Assembly (NCBI RefSeq): GCF_000018885.1
Contig: NC_010168.1
Coordinates: forward strand, 1,054,001 to 1,118,000
DNA: 64,000 nucleotides
Origin: Renibacterium salmoninarum ATCC 33209
Lineage (GTDB): Bacteria > Actinomycetota > Actinomycetes > Actinomycetales > Micrococcaceae
Direction: 5' to 3'
A program made the position numbers and the translations under genes. Below the pieces are notes generated by a model, which saw nothing but the letters and a program-made list of their open reading frames with translations, made no database searches and had not been told where the DNA came from. Within the stretch, counting starts at the first letter, position 1; each line of letters begins with the position of its first letter. Below, one piece after another: positions 10,792-18,531 of the stretch.

Positions 10792-10818
10792 CCAGGCGGT
10801 CTAAGCTGAAATAAGCGT

Positions 10819-10870
10819 GAATCGCAGTGCTAATATCCTCACGATATTGGCACTGCGATTCGCATTTTCA
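10819..10870 (+). terminator. Rho-independent terminator after the UPF0182 gene
   Basis: Arms at 10819-10837 and 10843-10861 pair over 19 positions with a single G-T wobble, closing a 5-base loop (ctcac). A TTTT run follows at 10864-10867. It lies 28 bases past the UPF0182 stop and before the tRNA gene. Confidence 0.85.
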
Positions 10871-10928
10871 CAATGAAAAGCCGCCGATTTGGTTCCCAGC
10901 ACCTGAGCGGGTAAAGTTAGTAAAGCGC

Positions 10929-11003
<75 letters not shown>

Positions 11004-11027
11004 GAAAGTTGCACGGATAGTGCGTAT

Positions 11028-11075
11028 AAAGTGGCCCTGACCAGCAGAAATGCTGAGCAGGGCCACTTTGCTTTA
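11028..11075 (+). terminator. Hairpin terminator downstream of the initiator tRNA
   Basis: A perfect 12-bp stem (AAAGTGGCCCTG at 11028-11039 pairing with 11058-11069) encloses an 18-base loop that itself has CAGCA/TGCTG pairing. It is followed by TTGCTTTAA. It lies 26 bases after the tRNA. Confidence 0.75.
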
Positions 11076-11178
11076 AGTAGATCACGGTTCAAAAGAAGAC
11101 CAAGGGGAAGCTGTATAAACCTTAGGGATAAGCGCAGTCGGAAAGTTGGCACTCGTTGAGCGCGGCGACAGCATCCAA

Positions 11179-11218
11179 AGATGGTCTTGACCAATAGATA
11201 TTCTGGCCAAGACCATCT
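11179..11218 (-). terminator. Hairpin at the 3' end of the broken trypsin-like gene
   Basis: An 11-bp perfect inverted repeat (AGATGGTCTTG at 11179-11189 with 11208-11218) lies 9 bases beyond the stop of the minus-strand protease gene. There is no clear T-run on the minus side, so it may act only as a stability or attenuation hairpin. Confidence 0.5.
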
Positions 11219-11226
11219 AGCAGGGC

Positions 11227-11951
11227 TTAGAGACCAGAGGTCTGAGTGATCCAGCTCCGAGAGTCAGTCAGGTTCGCGTATTGGCTTGTTGCGTGGGTAT
11301 CCGATCCCTTGTCGTCAAGATCGCCTCGCGAATCCACTGCAACGATCTTGTTGTTGATGATCAGCGGTCCGCCAGAGTCACCGTGATTTGAGGTTCCCGA
11401 GACGCCTTGAACCTGAACTGAGTTTCCACCGTAAGCATCTTGGCCGGAGCCCAAGACCTTGACGGTAGCCTGGTACAGGCCGTCTGAACGGACCGCGTTC
11501 GCGCGTCCGCCTAACCCATGATGAGTCCGGAATCGCCCTCATTCGCCTGGTAAGAGTCAGCCAACGCAGGATAGGAAGAAAGGCTCTTTGACTGGGAAAA
11601 ATGTACCAGACCAACGTCTCCAGCCGAGGAGGCATAAACGTTATCGGCTGCGATTGCGGAGCCACGGTTGGACGTGCTGTTCGAATAGTAGACTTTCATG
11701 GAGGAAATGCCGTCGACGCAGTGCTTCGCGGTTAAAACCCACTCTGAGGAAATGGCCTCGCCCGTGCAACCATAGCTGGTGCCATCTTGGACGAACACTA
11801 GCTGAACTTCCCACGGCGTATTCGGAGCCTGGCTGCCGCCGATAATTCTTGGCGTGAAGCTTCCAGAAGCTGCCGGGGCCGCACTCGTGCCCGCAAAGGC
11901 GAGCGAAGCAACAGCTAATGAGATGACCGTAGATTTGATAACACTTTTCAC
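11227..11951 (-). pseudogene. Secreted trypsin-like serine protease (S1), frameshifted
   Basis: A GTG at 11951 with AAAGGA 7 bases upstream opens a frame with a clear signal peptide (VISLAVASLAFAGTSAAPAA). The mature start RIIGGSQAP, catalytic His in TAKHC and Asp in GDVGLVHF follow. The frame then runs into a stop after EGDSGLIMG. The next residues (GGRANAVRSDG... then GDSGGPLIINNKIVAV with the catalytic Ser) continue in another frame to 11227. A single-base deletion near 11510-11517, at the conserved W-G position, explains this. All three catalytic residues remain, so the lesion looks recent. Unless a sequencing error is responsible, no active protease is made. A second broken S1 protease lies at 46283-46990. 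Confidence 0.85.
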
Positions 11952-12194
11952 AGTGCAATCCTTTCAAATTGATTCCAACGCTTGGCGAGCATCGTTGCCT
12001 GCCAAGTTGCCAGCGGCAAAGTTGTTTGGACGGGTAGTAAGTAAATGAATCCGGGCAGTTCCGTGCGGAGTTGCCGGGCCGAGTTCGAAACTATGAGCGG
12101 TTCCTGCGGGAAAGCTGCGGATATGCCTGAGGAACGTTGAATTCGGCAAAATAGTGAAAAAGATGACGAATAACGGCACTATCTATTTGTTAAC
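11952..12194. other. Intergenic stretch between divergent protease and membrane-protein genes
   Basis: About 240 bases upstream of the minus-strand protease, with no convincing ORF. It presumably carries the protease promoter on the minus strand. I see no strong repeat or structured RNA before the palindrome at 12195. Confidence 0.4.
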
Positions 12195-12213
12195 TAGTTT
12201 CTTTAGGAAACTA
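12195..12213. promoter_or_regulatory. Palindromic putative operator for the HxlR regulator
   Basis: TAGTTTC-tttag-GAAACTA is a perfect 7-bp inverted repeat with a 5-base spacer. It lies 55 bases upstream of the GTG of the membrane-protein gene, whose partner gene encodes an HxlR-family regulator. HxlR/MarR-like regulators typically autoregulate through such sites. The assignment is by position and symmetry only. Confidence 0.6.
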
Positions 12214-12267
12214 TCCTGAGGGGTAAGCGCGCCTTTGGCGTTCGATACCCAAGGGAGGTCTCCACTC

Positions 12268-12750
12268 GTGAACAACTCAGCACGCACAGTAATTGGCACT
12301 AAAACACATCTCGGTGGCGGAAAGCTTAGCTTCGGAAAAGCAATTTTGACCCTGACATCGGTGGTGACCATGGTTTCGCCCTATCTAGCTGACTTTAACC
12401 GGACGCATGTTTTCAACCCTGAGTGGACTCCACATGCAAAATTCCACAATGGGCAAACCATGGGTACCGGGGCCGCCCTTGGTGCAGCTGCGTTGTTGGC
12501 GCTCTGGAAGAGGGGCGATTTTTCTCGGGGCCGATTAGAAGTTGCTGCCGCGTCGGCTTCACTTTATTGGCTCACCCAAGCGTCAGCGTTGCTTTACCCG
12601 GGTGCCAAGATGCTCGACGCAGACGGCGATCGGCCAGCAAACAATAAGGGCCCGCAATGGGCAATTTTTAGCGGGATTCTAGCGATGAATGCCTGGGCGT
12701 ATCGGAGTGAGATACGAAAAATTCTGCGGGGCGTCGATGTCAAAGTCTAG
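12268..12750 (+). CDS. Small integral membrane protein (DUF6640-like), HxlR partner
   Basis: The 160-residue protein starts at a GTG at 12268, preceded by AAGGGAGG with 8-base spacing; an in-frame TTG at 12235 lacks this. Hydrophobic stretches (FGKAILTLTSVVTMVSPYL; GTGAALGAAALLALW; SASLYWLTQASALLYPG; AIFSGILAMNAWAY) suggest four membrane segments. WTPHAKFHNGQ resembles the conserved motif of a family of four-helix membrane proteins often annotated DUF6640/acetyltransferase. No function is established. It overlaps the HxlR regulator start by 14 bases, so the pair is one operon probably repressed through the palindrome at 12195. Confidence 0.75.
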   Translation: MNNSARTVIGTKTHLGGGKLSFGKAILTLTSVVTMVSPYLADFNRTHVFNPEWTPHAKFHNGQTMGTGAALGAAALLALWKRGDFSRGRLEVAAASASLYWLTQASALLYPGAKMLDADGDRPANNKGPQWAIFSGILAMNAWAYRSEIRKILRGVDVKV

Positions 12751-13120
12751 TCAAGACCTGCAGGGCATTGATCCTTGTCCGATTGCCCCCGCGGTTGGTT
12801 TGATCTTTGGGCGTTGGACCTCGCACGTCTTGTGGGTGCTGACCCAAAAGGGTCGATTGAGATTCACGGAATTGAGCGCTCAGCTGCAGGCAATTACGCC
12901 TAAGATCCTTACCGAGCGATTGCGTCAATTGGAGCGCAACGGATTGGTCAAGCGAACGTATCACGCTGAAGTACCACCACGTGTTGAGTACGAAGCTACT
13001 GAGCTAGCACATACGCTGAGCCCAATTTTCACTGCCCTTACGGATTGGTCGGAGGCATATCTACCCGAAGTGGCCCAGTCACAGCGCGTTTTCGACGCGG
13101 AGGCTGCCTCTCGAAGGTAG
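12737..13120 (+). CDS. HxlR-family winged-helix transcriptional regulator
   Basis: The 127-residue protein has the HxlR pattern: an N-terminal Cys (DPCPIAPAVGLIFGRW), a recognition helix region (FTELSAQLQAITPKILTERL) and a wing (RTYHAEVPPRVEYEAT). The retained N-terminal Cys is the residue by which thiol-sensing members detect electrophiles or oxidants. The start is the ATG at 12737, inside the end of the membrane-protein gene. It probably controls its own operon, and the inducing ligand is unknown. Confidence 0.88.
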   Translation: MSKSSQDLQGIDPCPIAPAVGLIFGRWTSHVLWVLTQKGRLRFTELSAQLQAITPKILTERLRQLERNGLVKRTYHAEVPPRVEYEATELAHTLSPIFTALTDWSEAYLPEVAQSQRVFDAEAASRR

Positions 13121-13128
13121 CCTCCGCG
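13096..13128 (+). terminator. Hairpin overlapping the hxlR-like stop codon
   Basis: Arms 13096-13109 and 13115-13128 pair over 14 positions with one G-T wobble around a 5-base loop. The stem includes the stop codon at 13118-13120. There is no T-run, but the convergent MpaB-type gene ends 10 bases further, so it may serve both strands. Confidence 0.6.
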
Positions 13129-13137
13129 AACCCGTGA

Positions 13138-14247
13138 TTAGTCGAAACTTAGAATCGCGTCATGGTGACGGGGTATGTACGGCTTTGGCCCTTTACCTTG
13201 TGCGCGTGCTTCTTGATAGGCCGCAAACTGCTCGATCGGTGAGACGGTGTGGCCGAACTTTTCCCGGGCTTCAGCGATGTCGTAGACCTTATCTTCGAGC
13301 GGTTGCTGCTTCATGAAGATTGGATCCAGGATCGGGTAAGACAATGGAGAAATATCCGCGACGACCTTCATGACTAGTTTGGGTTTATCACTGAGGAACT
13401 TGTGTGCGAACCGCACCGAAAAATTGCCAAACACCGTCATGAACGCCTGATCAAAGGCGGTGACGCGCTGGCCACCCATGGTGTTGGCCCATTCTGGCAG
13501 CGTTGAAAGAATCGCGCGAGAGGTAACGAAATTGAGGATCTTTCCAGCAAATCGACGTTTCGGGTCGTCGTATTGCGAAGAGATGTTCCCAATGCCGTTG
13601 ACTAAGAAATCGTAGTGTTGCTGACCACCCTCGGTTGCGGTGTTACGCGGGCGCCAGTCCCTGAAATATGCTCGAACAGCCTCCCGAGACCGAGGTACTT
13701 TGTCTGGATCCATGGTCTGGAACTCGGCGGCTTTAGCGCAGTCTTCCCAGTACTTCACTTCGTCTTGCCGGCTTAGCTTGCCGGGCCCAAACTTCTCATA
13801 CATCTTAAGAATCGAGTGCCAAGCGGTCATATGAATCCAGAGTTGCGAGTCCGGATTGTTCGCGTCGAACGTCTTGCCAGTGACCGGGTCATGACCGTGA
13901 GCTCGGGAATGGATCTTCATCAACATATCCGAATACTTCAACACGGTCTCCGCGTCGGCATACAGCACGGCGGCAAAGTACTGCAGCGTGCGGTCATAAC
14001 GGAGTTGAGTCCGTTGGCGCACTTGGTCAGTCTGCATCACGGCCGCTGTCAGGTGCGGATCGAGGAACTCTACCGATACCGCTCGAAGGAAACCTAGGGA
14101 TACCGAGGTAGGGTATAGCCAAACTTGATAGCCAACCGATTCCGGACCGAAAAATCCCCAATCGGCCAACGGCTGTTGTTGGTTTTCTTCGCGTTTTGCG
14201 GTGAGTCTGGCCTCGCGATTACTGGCACTTTTAGCTGTGTCTGACAT
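13138..14247 (-). CDS. Oxygenase MpaB family protein (DUF2236)
   Basis: A 369-residue protein of the MpaB/latex-clearing-protein-like family (DUF2236), whose members bind b-type haem and act as oxygenases. The conserved core is visible: GFFGPESVGYQVWLYPTSVS near the start, and RRTQLRYDRTLQYFAAVLYAD and IHSRAHGHDPVTGKTFDANN with candidate His ligands. The HMTAWHSILKMYEKFG segment follows. The start is chosen at the ATG at 14247, preceded by AAAGAGGTG; a further ATG 10 codons upstream has no ribosome-binding site. No signal peptide is seen. It lies next to a TetR gene on the same strand, with an inverted repeat in the gap, suggesting TetR control. The substrate is unknown; a sterol or lipid is only a guess. 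Confidence 0.85.
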   Translation of the reverse strand: MSDTAKSASNREARLTAKREENQQQPLADWGFFGPESVGYQVWLYPTSVSLGFLRAVSVEFLDPHLTAAVMQTDQVRQRTQLRYDRTLQYFAAVLYADAETVLKYSDMLMKIHSRAHGHDPVTGKTFDANNPDSQLWIHMTAWHSILKMYEKFGPGKLSRQDEVKYWEDCAKAAEFQTMDPDKVPRSREAVRAYFRDWRPRNTATEGGQQHYDFLVNGIGNISSQYDDPKRRFAGKILNFVTSRAILSTLPEWANTMGGQRVTAFDQAFMTVFGNFSVRFAHKFLSDKPKLVMKVVADISPLSYPILDPIFMKQQPLEDKVYDIAEAREKFGHTVSPIEQFAAYQEARAQGKGPKPYIPRHHDAILSFD

Positions 14248-14301
14248 TTCTGCACCTCTTTGAGCAATGAAATCCAACGAAACTGTCCGGGGTGAACCTT
14301 A

Positions 14302-14325
14302 GTAAGTTACCGTCCGGTAATTTAC
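14302..14325. promoter_or_regulatory. TetR-type palindromic putative operator upstream of the MpaB-like gene
   Basis: GTAAGTTACCG-tc-CGGTAATTTAC is an 11-bp inverted repeat with one mismatch, 55 bases upstream of the MpaB-type start and just downstream of the tetR gene. A related half-site (GTTACCGG, 15049-15056) occurs directly upstream of the tetR start, which supports autoregulation by the neighbouring TetR protein. Confidence 0.65.
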
Positions 14326-14394
14326 TTCCAGTAAAGTTAGATCTATGCTGACGAGTTGTCAACGACTTGGCTCGAATTCGAGGAATTACCGAAG

Positions 14395-15036
14395 TTACAC
14401 CCGGCCAATTCCCAGCATTGGTACGAGATAGCGCAGCGCAAAAGCGCGGATTTCATCTTCGTTTTCGAGGTCAATTTTGCTGACTGGGGTGATGAAGAAC
14501 GAAACTGTGATGCGCGAATACAACTCGGCCATGATCTCGATATCCACGTCAGGCGCGATGGCGCCGTTCTCTTGTTCATAGCGCAGCGCGTTGACCAGGA
14601 AAGTGAACATCGGATTATCGTTGGAGGCGGCAAAGAGCGCCCTTACCCGCTCGGGTTCTGTTACCAGGAACGTCTTCAATAGCGGATGGCGGTGCACTGC
14701 GGTGAGGGTAGCGGCGAAGCCTTCCGCTAATCTACCCTCGAGAGTGTCGACGCTCCTCACTGAGTGTAAGTAATGTTCCATCAACACGCCGGCCTCGTGC
14801 AGGAAAACATGTTCCACTAAGCGTTCTTTGTTTTCGAATCGGCGGTAGACGGTGATTCGTGAGACTCCGGCCCGCTGCGCAATATCTTCCATACTTGAAC
14901 GCCGGATGCCGAGGTCGCGGAACTGAGCTTCGGCAGCGGCAAGAATTCTCAGTCCGACTGGATCTTGAGCATCAGAAAGATATGAATCTGGCATTGCGGC
15001 GAGATCCAAGCTTTGGTCGTTGGTAGCATCATTCAT
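14395..15036 (-). CDS. TetR/AcrR-family transcriptional regulator
   Basis: The 213-residue protein has an N-terminal helix-turn-helix (RRSSMEDIAQRAGVSRITVYRRFENKE is the recognisable region, near residues 40-66) after an unusually long, acidic 25-residue leader. The ligand domain has no recognisable ligand signature. It lies upstream of the MpaB-type oxygenase on the same strand, 147 bases apart, with a palindrome between. The likely role is repression of itself and that oxygenase. It is intact. Confidence 0.88.
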   Translation of the reverse strand: MNDATNDQSLDLAAMPDSYLSDAQDPVGLRILAAAEAQFRDLGIRRSSMEDIAQRAGVSRITVYRRFENKERLVEHVFLHEAGVLMEHYLHSVRSVDTLEGRLAEGFAATLTAVHRHPLLKTFLVTEPERVRALFAASNDNPMFTFLVNALRYEQENGAIAPDVDIEIMAELYSRITVSFFITPVSKIDLENEDEIRAFALRYLVPMLGIGRV

Positions 15037-15225
15037 TATCTTCGCAACGTTACCGGAATCTTGCCAGACTAAGGTGCTAAGGCCGCTGATTTTTCAGATA
15101 GTTCTGCGGATAGTCTTGCCAATGGCGCTTGAGCAAATGATACTGAGCTACACAACGTGTATCTATGTTTCATAACAGTCTGGACCGTGAGCTTGCTCAC
15201 TGTCCTCAGGTTCAAGGAGGAACCG

Positions 15226-15858
15226 ATGGCGCTTAACGTGCAGTCTGGGCAATCAAGTGTTCGGCGTGGCGGACGGACTCGGTGGCGCAAGGCTGTGCTG
15301 CTCTTCGCACCGTCGTTGGTCGTCGTGGGAGTACTCGGCGTCGGAATGGCGCAAGGCGCAATCGCTGCTTCTTTCGGCGTATCCGGTAATAGTCTGAAAT
15401 TCACCACTGGCGATGTGGAGGCTTCAAACGTCTCAGCATTTTTGGGCACTGCTACGAGCACCACATCGTCTGATAAGCCAGTGATGCTTGCTGGAATTCA
15501 GACCGCACTGGTGCATGGAATTTGCGCTTCTTCGGTGCTGGACGTGCCAGTTTTTGGCACCATCTCGCTGAAATTCATCGCGAATCCGGACCAACCGATC
15601 ACCGCAACTAACCTAACTGCTGATGCGGACAGTCTGTTAACTGGCGACGGTGTAATCAATGGCATGCAGGCCGGGATCGATGCTTCGACGCTTAGTGCCA
15701 CTCCCGGCTTCAAGGGGCCCGCCGGCGTCTTCGGGTTTCAGTCCAGCAGCCTGAACGCGACCGGTTTGAAAGGTACCGCATGGCAAGCAGCCGGTGGATC
15801 GATGAAAATTTCTGACATGCAGGTTCAGATGAATCAGGGCAAGGTCGAGTGTTACTGA
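15226..15858 (+). CDS. DUF6230 family surface/secreted protein
   Basis: The 210-residue protein starts at an ATG at 15226 with an excellent AAGGAGG 5 bases upstream. A basic N-terminus (RRGGRTRWRKA) precedes a hydrophobic signal or anchor segment (VLLFAPSLVVVGVLGVGMAQ). A Gly/Ser/Thr-rich beta domain with two Cys (HGICASS and the C-terminal VECY) follows. Streptomyces homologues of the DUF6230 family are sometimes labelled cholesterol esterase without evidence. The next gene encodes the DUF6114 partner, as in Streptomyces, so they form a conserved envelope module of unknown function. Confidence 0.8.
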   Translation: MALNVQSGQSSVRRGGRTRWRKAVLLFAPSLVVVGVLGVGMAQGAIAASFGVSGNSLKFTTGDVEASNVSAFLGTATSTTSSDKPVMLAGIQTALVHGICASSVLDVPVFGTISLKFIANPDQPITATNLTADADSLLTGDGVINGMQAGIDASTLSATPGFKGPAGVFGFQSSSLNATGLKGTAWQAAGGSMKISDMQVQMNQGKVECY

Positions 15859-15898
15859 TCCGGCTTTTCGCTTTCTAGATTTTCGAAAGGCCAGCAGA

Positions 15899-16441
15899 AT
15901 GCCGATGAGTTCGATGAGTTCCAAAGTGAGAGATGCTAGAAGCCAAGTCAGCGAATGGTTTGATCGAGTACTGCCCTTCCCCGGCCTCCGGCACGGATTC
16001 CGAAAATGGCGCCGCTCACGTCCGTTCTGGGGTGGGATCTTTCTGCTCATAAGCGGTGCAATTATTATTGCTATTCCGCTAGCGCCATTGCCGATCATGC
16101 TGGCCGTTGGCATCGCCTCGATTTCCGGCGTTTCGCTCGGATTCATTATCGGCATCGCAGGGTTGTTCATGTGGTTCGCGCCGCAGCAACGGATGTTTAT
16201 TGCGATCGTCGCAGCGGTTTGCGCCATTATTTCCTTTGTTACCTCGAACTTGGGTGGCTTTGGCTTCGGGATGATATTCGGTCTGATCGGTGCCAGCATG
16301 TGCTTTGGCTGGCAGCCCGGAGCCAATACTCCTGAGGGGCGGCGACAGTCTGCTCGACGTCGGGCAAGTACTGCTTTCCGGCGGTCGGCAAAACCGATAC
16401 CGGCTGCTGAAATAGCTGATCGAGTGGACATCGAAGATTAA
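15899..16441 (+). CDS. DUF6114 family membrane protein
   Basis: The 180-residue protein has GAAAGG 8 bases before its ATG. A basic amphipathic segment containing RKWRRSRPFWGG precedes four hydrophobic helices (LISGAIIIAIPLA; LPIMLAVGIASISGVSLGFI; GIAGLFMWFAPQQRMF; VAAVCAIISFVTSNLG, followed by a Gly-rich FGMIFGLIGASMCFGW). The C-terminus is a basic Arg/Ala tail. This matches DUF6114, which regularly neighbours DUF6230 genes. It lies 40 bases downstream of the DUF6230 stop, so a shared transcript is likely. It may anchor or export the partner protein, but that is inference. Confidence 0.8.
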   Translation: MPMSSMSSKVRDARSQVSEWFDRVLPFPGLRHGFRKWRRSRPFWGGIFLLISGAIIIAIPLAPLPIMLAVGIASISGVSLGFIIGIAGLFMWFAPQQRMFIAIVAAVCAIISFVTSNLGGFGFGMIFGLIGASMCFGWQPGANTPEGRRQSARRRASTAFRRSAKPIPAAEIADRVDIED

Positions 16442-16510
16442 TCGGCAGGCACCGGAACGACGCAACCGATCAGTATTCAGGAGCTCAAAGAATTTACTAC
16501 CCGAGCAAGC

Positions 16511-17335
16511 ATGAAGTCCGTGGTGCTGCCAATGGTGATTGCCACGGCGATGATGTGGGCCGTCGCTGTTCCAGCCGGGGTTGCCTCCGCAGGTGCGCCG
16601 GCGGTAACCCAGCAAGCAGACGACGGGTGCTGGCTTTGGATATTCTGCCCGGTCAAGCCATCTCCCACCCCTACTCCTCCACTTACTCCGCGCCCCACGC
16701 TGACAAGCCCAGCCAGACCTACGTCATCGCCAACCCCCTCAACAAAGCCCACCCCGAGCCAAAATCCGACCCCACTGCCGAGCGTGCCGGGCCAAAATCC
16801 TAGCCCGGCAACGCCGGCGCAGCCGCCGTCGACTTCAGCCGATAAGCCAGTAGCCAGCTCGAAATATGATGACAATGATCGCGTACCGGCACCGCAAATG
16901 GCTGACCCAGGCGCGCTGGCAGAAGTTGTTAATCCAACTCAGGTGAAAGTCACCATTGACAAGTTCGACGCTAATAATTTCATCATCAAGGGGTCTAAGA
17001 CGATCAGCACGACTAGTGGCCCGCTTCGGGTACTAGTGCTTGGTGGATCCTGGGTGCACGGTGATCCCTACACCATTGATACGGCGGATGCCGGCCCACA
17101 TCTATCGTTTAGCAGCGACATCACTGGCGAGAACATGGAAGTGTACGTAACCAAACTTGTGGCGACGATCAGTTTGCTGGGCATACCGGTCACGATCACC
17201 TTGAACCCGGACACGATTCCCAGCTGGTTACCGATCTGGTTTCCGGTATTTTCCGCAACTAAGGTCCAGATGGATCAAGCGCTCATGAAACTGGACATCA
17301 AATCTCTGAAAGATACGAAGATTATTGCTTCCTAG
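16511..17335 (+). CDS. Secreted protein with Pro/Thr-rich linker, third gene of the DUF6230/DUF6114 cluster
   Basis: The 274-residue protein has a signal peptide (VVLPMVIATAMMWAVAVPAG, cleavage near AGVASAGA). A short Cys-containing segment (DDGCWLWIFCPV) leads into a 70-residue Pro/Thr/Ser linker typical of wall-spanning regions, and then a 150-residue beta-rich domain (VTIDKFDANNFIIKGSKT). The C-terminal KVQMDQALMKLDIKSLKD resembles the end of the DUF6230 protein (MKISDMQVQMNQGKVECY), so the domains may be related. No enzymatic motif is seen. The linker is low complexity but the frame is intact. It overlaps the convergent signal peptidase gene by 14 bases. Confidence 0.7.
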   Translation: MKSVVLPMVIATAMMWAVAVPAGVASAGAPAVTQQADDGCWLWIFCPVKPSPTPTPPLTPRPTLTSPARPTSSPTPSTKPTPSQNPTPLPSVPGQNPSPATPAQPPSTSADKPVASSKYDDNDRVPAPQMADPGALAEVVNPTQVKVTIDKFDANNFIIKGSKTISTTSGPLRVLVLGGSWVHGDPYTIDTADAGPHLSFSSDITGENMEVYVTKLVATISLLGIPVTITLNPDTIPSWLPIWFPVFSATKVQMDQALMKLDIKSLKDTKIIAS

Positions 17336-17975
17336 CTAGCTTTCCTAAAAGCCATTGGCCAATGAGTAAGAACCCGGCCAGGACGCTCAGCAGCAACCCA
17401 GCAGCTACACCACCAAACAATACTTTGATGAATCCGTTCGTTGGAAAGATCGAAGCATGTGCTGCCGGGTAGATCGTGGCGGAGTATTTTGCTTGAATGC
17501 TGGCGATGGGGATTGTCCCGCTGGATTGGTCTAGATGTGCTCGTGAATCCAGCGAAGAGTTTCGATTATCGCCTAGCAGAAACACCCGGCCTGCTGGCAC
17601 GACGATGTCGAAGCTGACGGTAGAGCCCGAACCGCCTTGCGGAAGATAAGTTTCCAGCACCGGTTCACCATTAACGAGCAGCGGACCACCGGCGTTGCAA
17701 GAGACTTTGTCACCGCCAATGCCTAAAACTCGTTTAATTTCAGTGCCCCCGGCACCCCATAAGCTTGCATTGAACACGAAAATATCGCCGCGTTGCGCAT
17801 CGGTATCCCATCGGTCAGCGAGCACTCGGTCACCAATCTGCAACGTGGAGGCCATCGATGAACTAGGAATCGCGAAGGGTTGATAGCGGAGCAGGACTAG
17901 CGCTACCGAAGCCAAAAACAACACGATGCCTGCGGTAAGAATTACCGAGAACCATCGGCGTCCGGTTTGTTGCAT
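17322..17975 (-). CDS. lepB: Signal peptidase I
   Basis: The 217-residue protein has an N-terminal membrane helix (FSVILTAGIVLFLASVALVLL). The nucleophile Ser is residue 40 in PSSSM, the general base Lys is residue 81 in EIKRVLGIGGD, and the GDNRNSSLDSR box is near residue 135. A second C-terminal membrane helix is present (VLFGGVAAGLLLSVLAGFLLI). This is the type I, Ser-Lys architecture that cleaves Sec/Tat signal peptides. The GTEIKRV/CNAGG spacing and C-terminal helix resemble the actinobacterial and SipW-like variants. It may preferentially serve the adjacent secreted proteins, though a second housekeeping signal peptidase elsewhere would be expected. Confidence 0.9.
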   Translation of the reverse strand: MQQTGRRWFSVILTAGIVLFLASVALVLLRYQPFAIPSSSMASTLQIGDRVLADRWDTDAQRGDIFVFNASLWGAGGTEIKRVLGIGGDKVSCNAGGPLLVNGEPVLETYLPQGGSGSTVSFDIVVPAGRVFLLGDNRNSSLDSRAHLDQSSGTIPIASIQAKYSATIYPAAHASIFPTNGFIKVLFGGVAAGLLLSVLAGFLLIGQWLLGKLARKQ

Positions 17976-17979
17976 GTGC

Positions 17980-18416
17980 TTACTTTACGTGGGGTAGCAG
18001 TTCGCGACCGGTCAATACCGAGGAATAGACCACCGATGTTGTCACTGAGCCAAGCTGCCCGATCCGGCCACTTATACGTTCAAGATGCTGCATCGACGAT
18101 GCCGCTACTTTCATAATGAAACAGTCGTCACCGGTGACATGGTGCGCCTCAAGCACCTCCGGTGTTTTAGCAAGCAGATCATGCAATGGTTCATATTTGC
18201 TGCTGGGATAGCGCAACCACAAGTACGCCAATAACGGGTAACCGAGCTGTTCTGGGTTGACCACAGCGGCGTAGCCAGCGATGGCACCGCACTCTTCGAG
18301 TCTGCGTAAGCGCTCGGTGGCAGCGCTGCTAGACATGTTGATCTTGCGGGCAAGCTCGGCGACCGATTGGCGGCCATCACGTTGCAGTTCGGCGAGAATT
18401 TTGGTGTCAATTGCAT
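17980..18416 (-). CDS. Lrp/AsnC-family regulator whose ATG is out of frame with its body
   Basis: The C-terminal 118 residues from an internal ATG (18336) show half of the HTH and the full RAM ligand domain (AHHVTGDDCFIMKVAA). Upstream, the same frame continues with the expected start of an Lrp protein (DTKILAELQRDGRQSVAELA) but has no ATG, GTG or TTG. The ATG with GGAG 12 bases upstream (18416) is one base out of register (ATG CAA TTG instead of ATGGCAATTG). A -10 hexamer TATAAT sits at 18445-18450, correctly placed for this ATG. So either a one-base deletion has just inactivated the gene, or a rare start such as ATT is used. Expected size is about 147 residues. It is divergent from the rhodanese gene. 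Confidence 0.7.
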
Positions 18417-18444
18417 CGAATGTGATTTCTCCGGTAATCTTCGG

Positions 18445-18450
18445 ATTATA
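18445..18450 (-). promoter_or_regulatory. Consensus -10 element (TATAAT) for the Lrp-type gene
   Basis: On the minus strand TATAAT lies 28 bases upstream of the out-of-frame ATG at 18416, which predicts a short leader carrying GGAG at 18432-18429. No strong -35 is visible. Confidence 0.5.
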
Positions 18451-18531
18451 CCGTGAAAAGTCTTGCTATTCCAGTAGAACGCCGGAATATCTATCTTCAA
18501 ATACACCTGAAACTTGAATAATCTCAGCTTC

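Noticed and set aside
15637-16431. 264-codon open frame on the minus strand
   Set aside because: It lies entirely antisense to the DUF6230 and DUF6114 genes, has a low-complexity composition and no ribosome-binding site; it is a codon-bias shadow.
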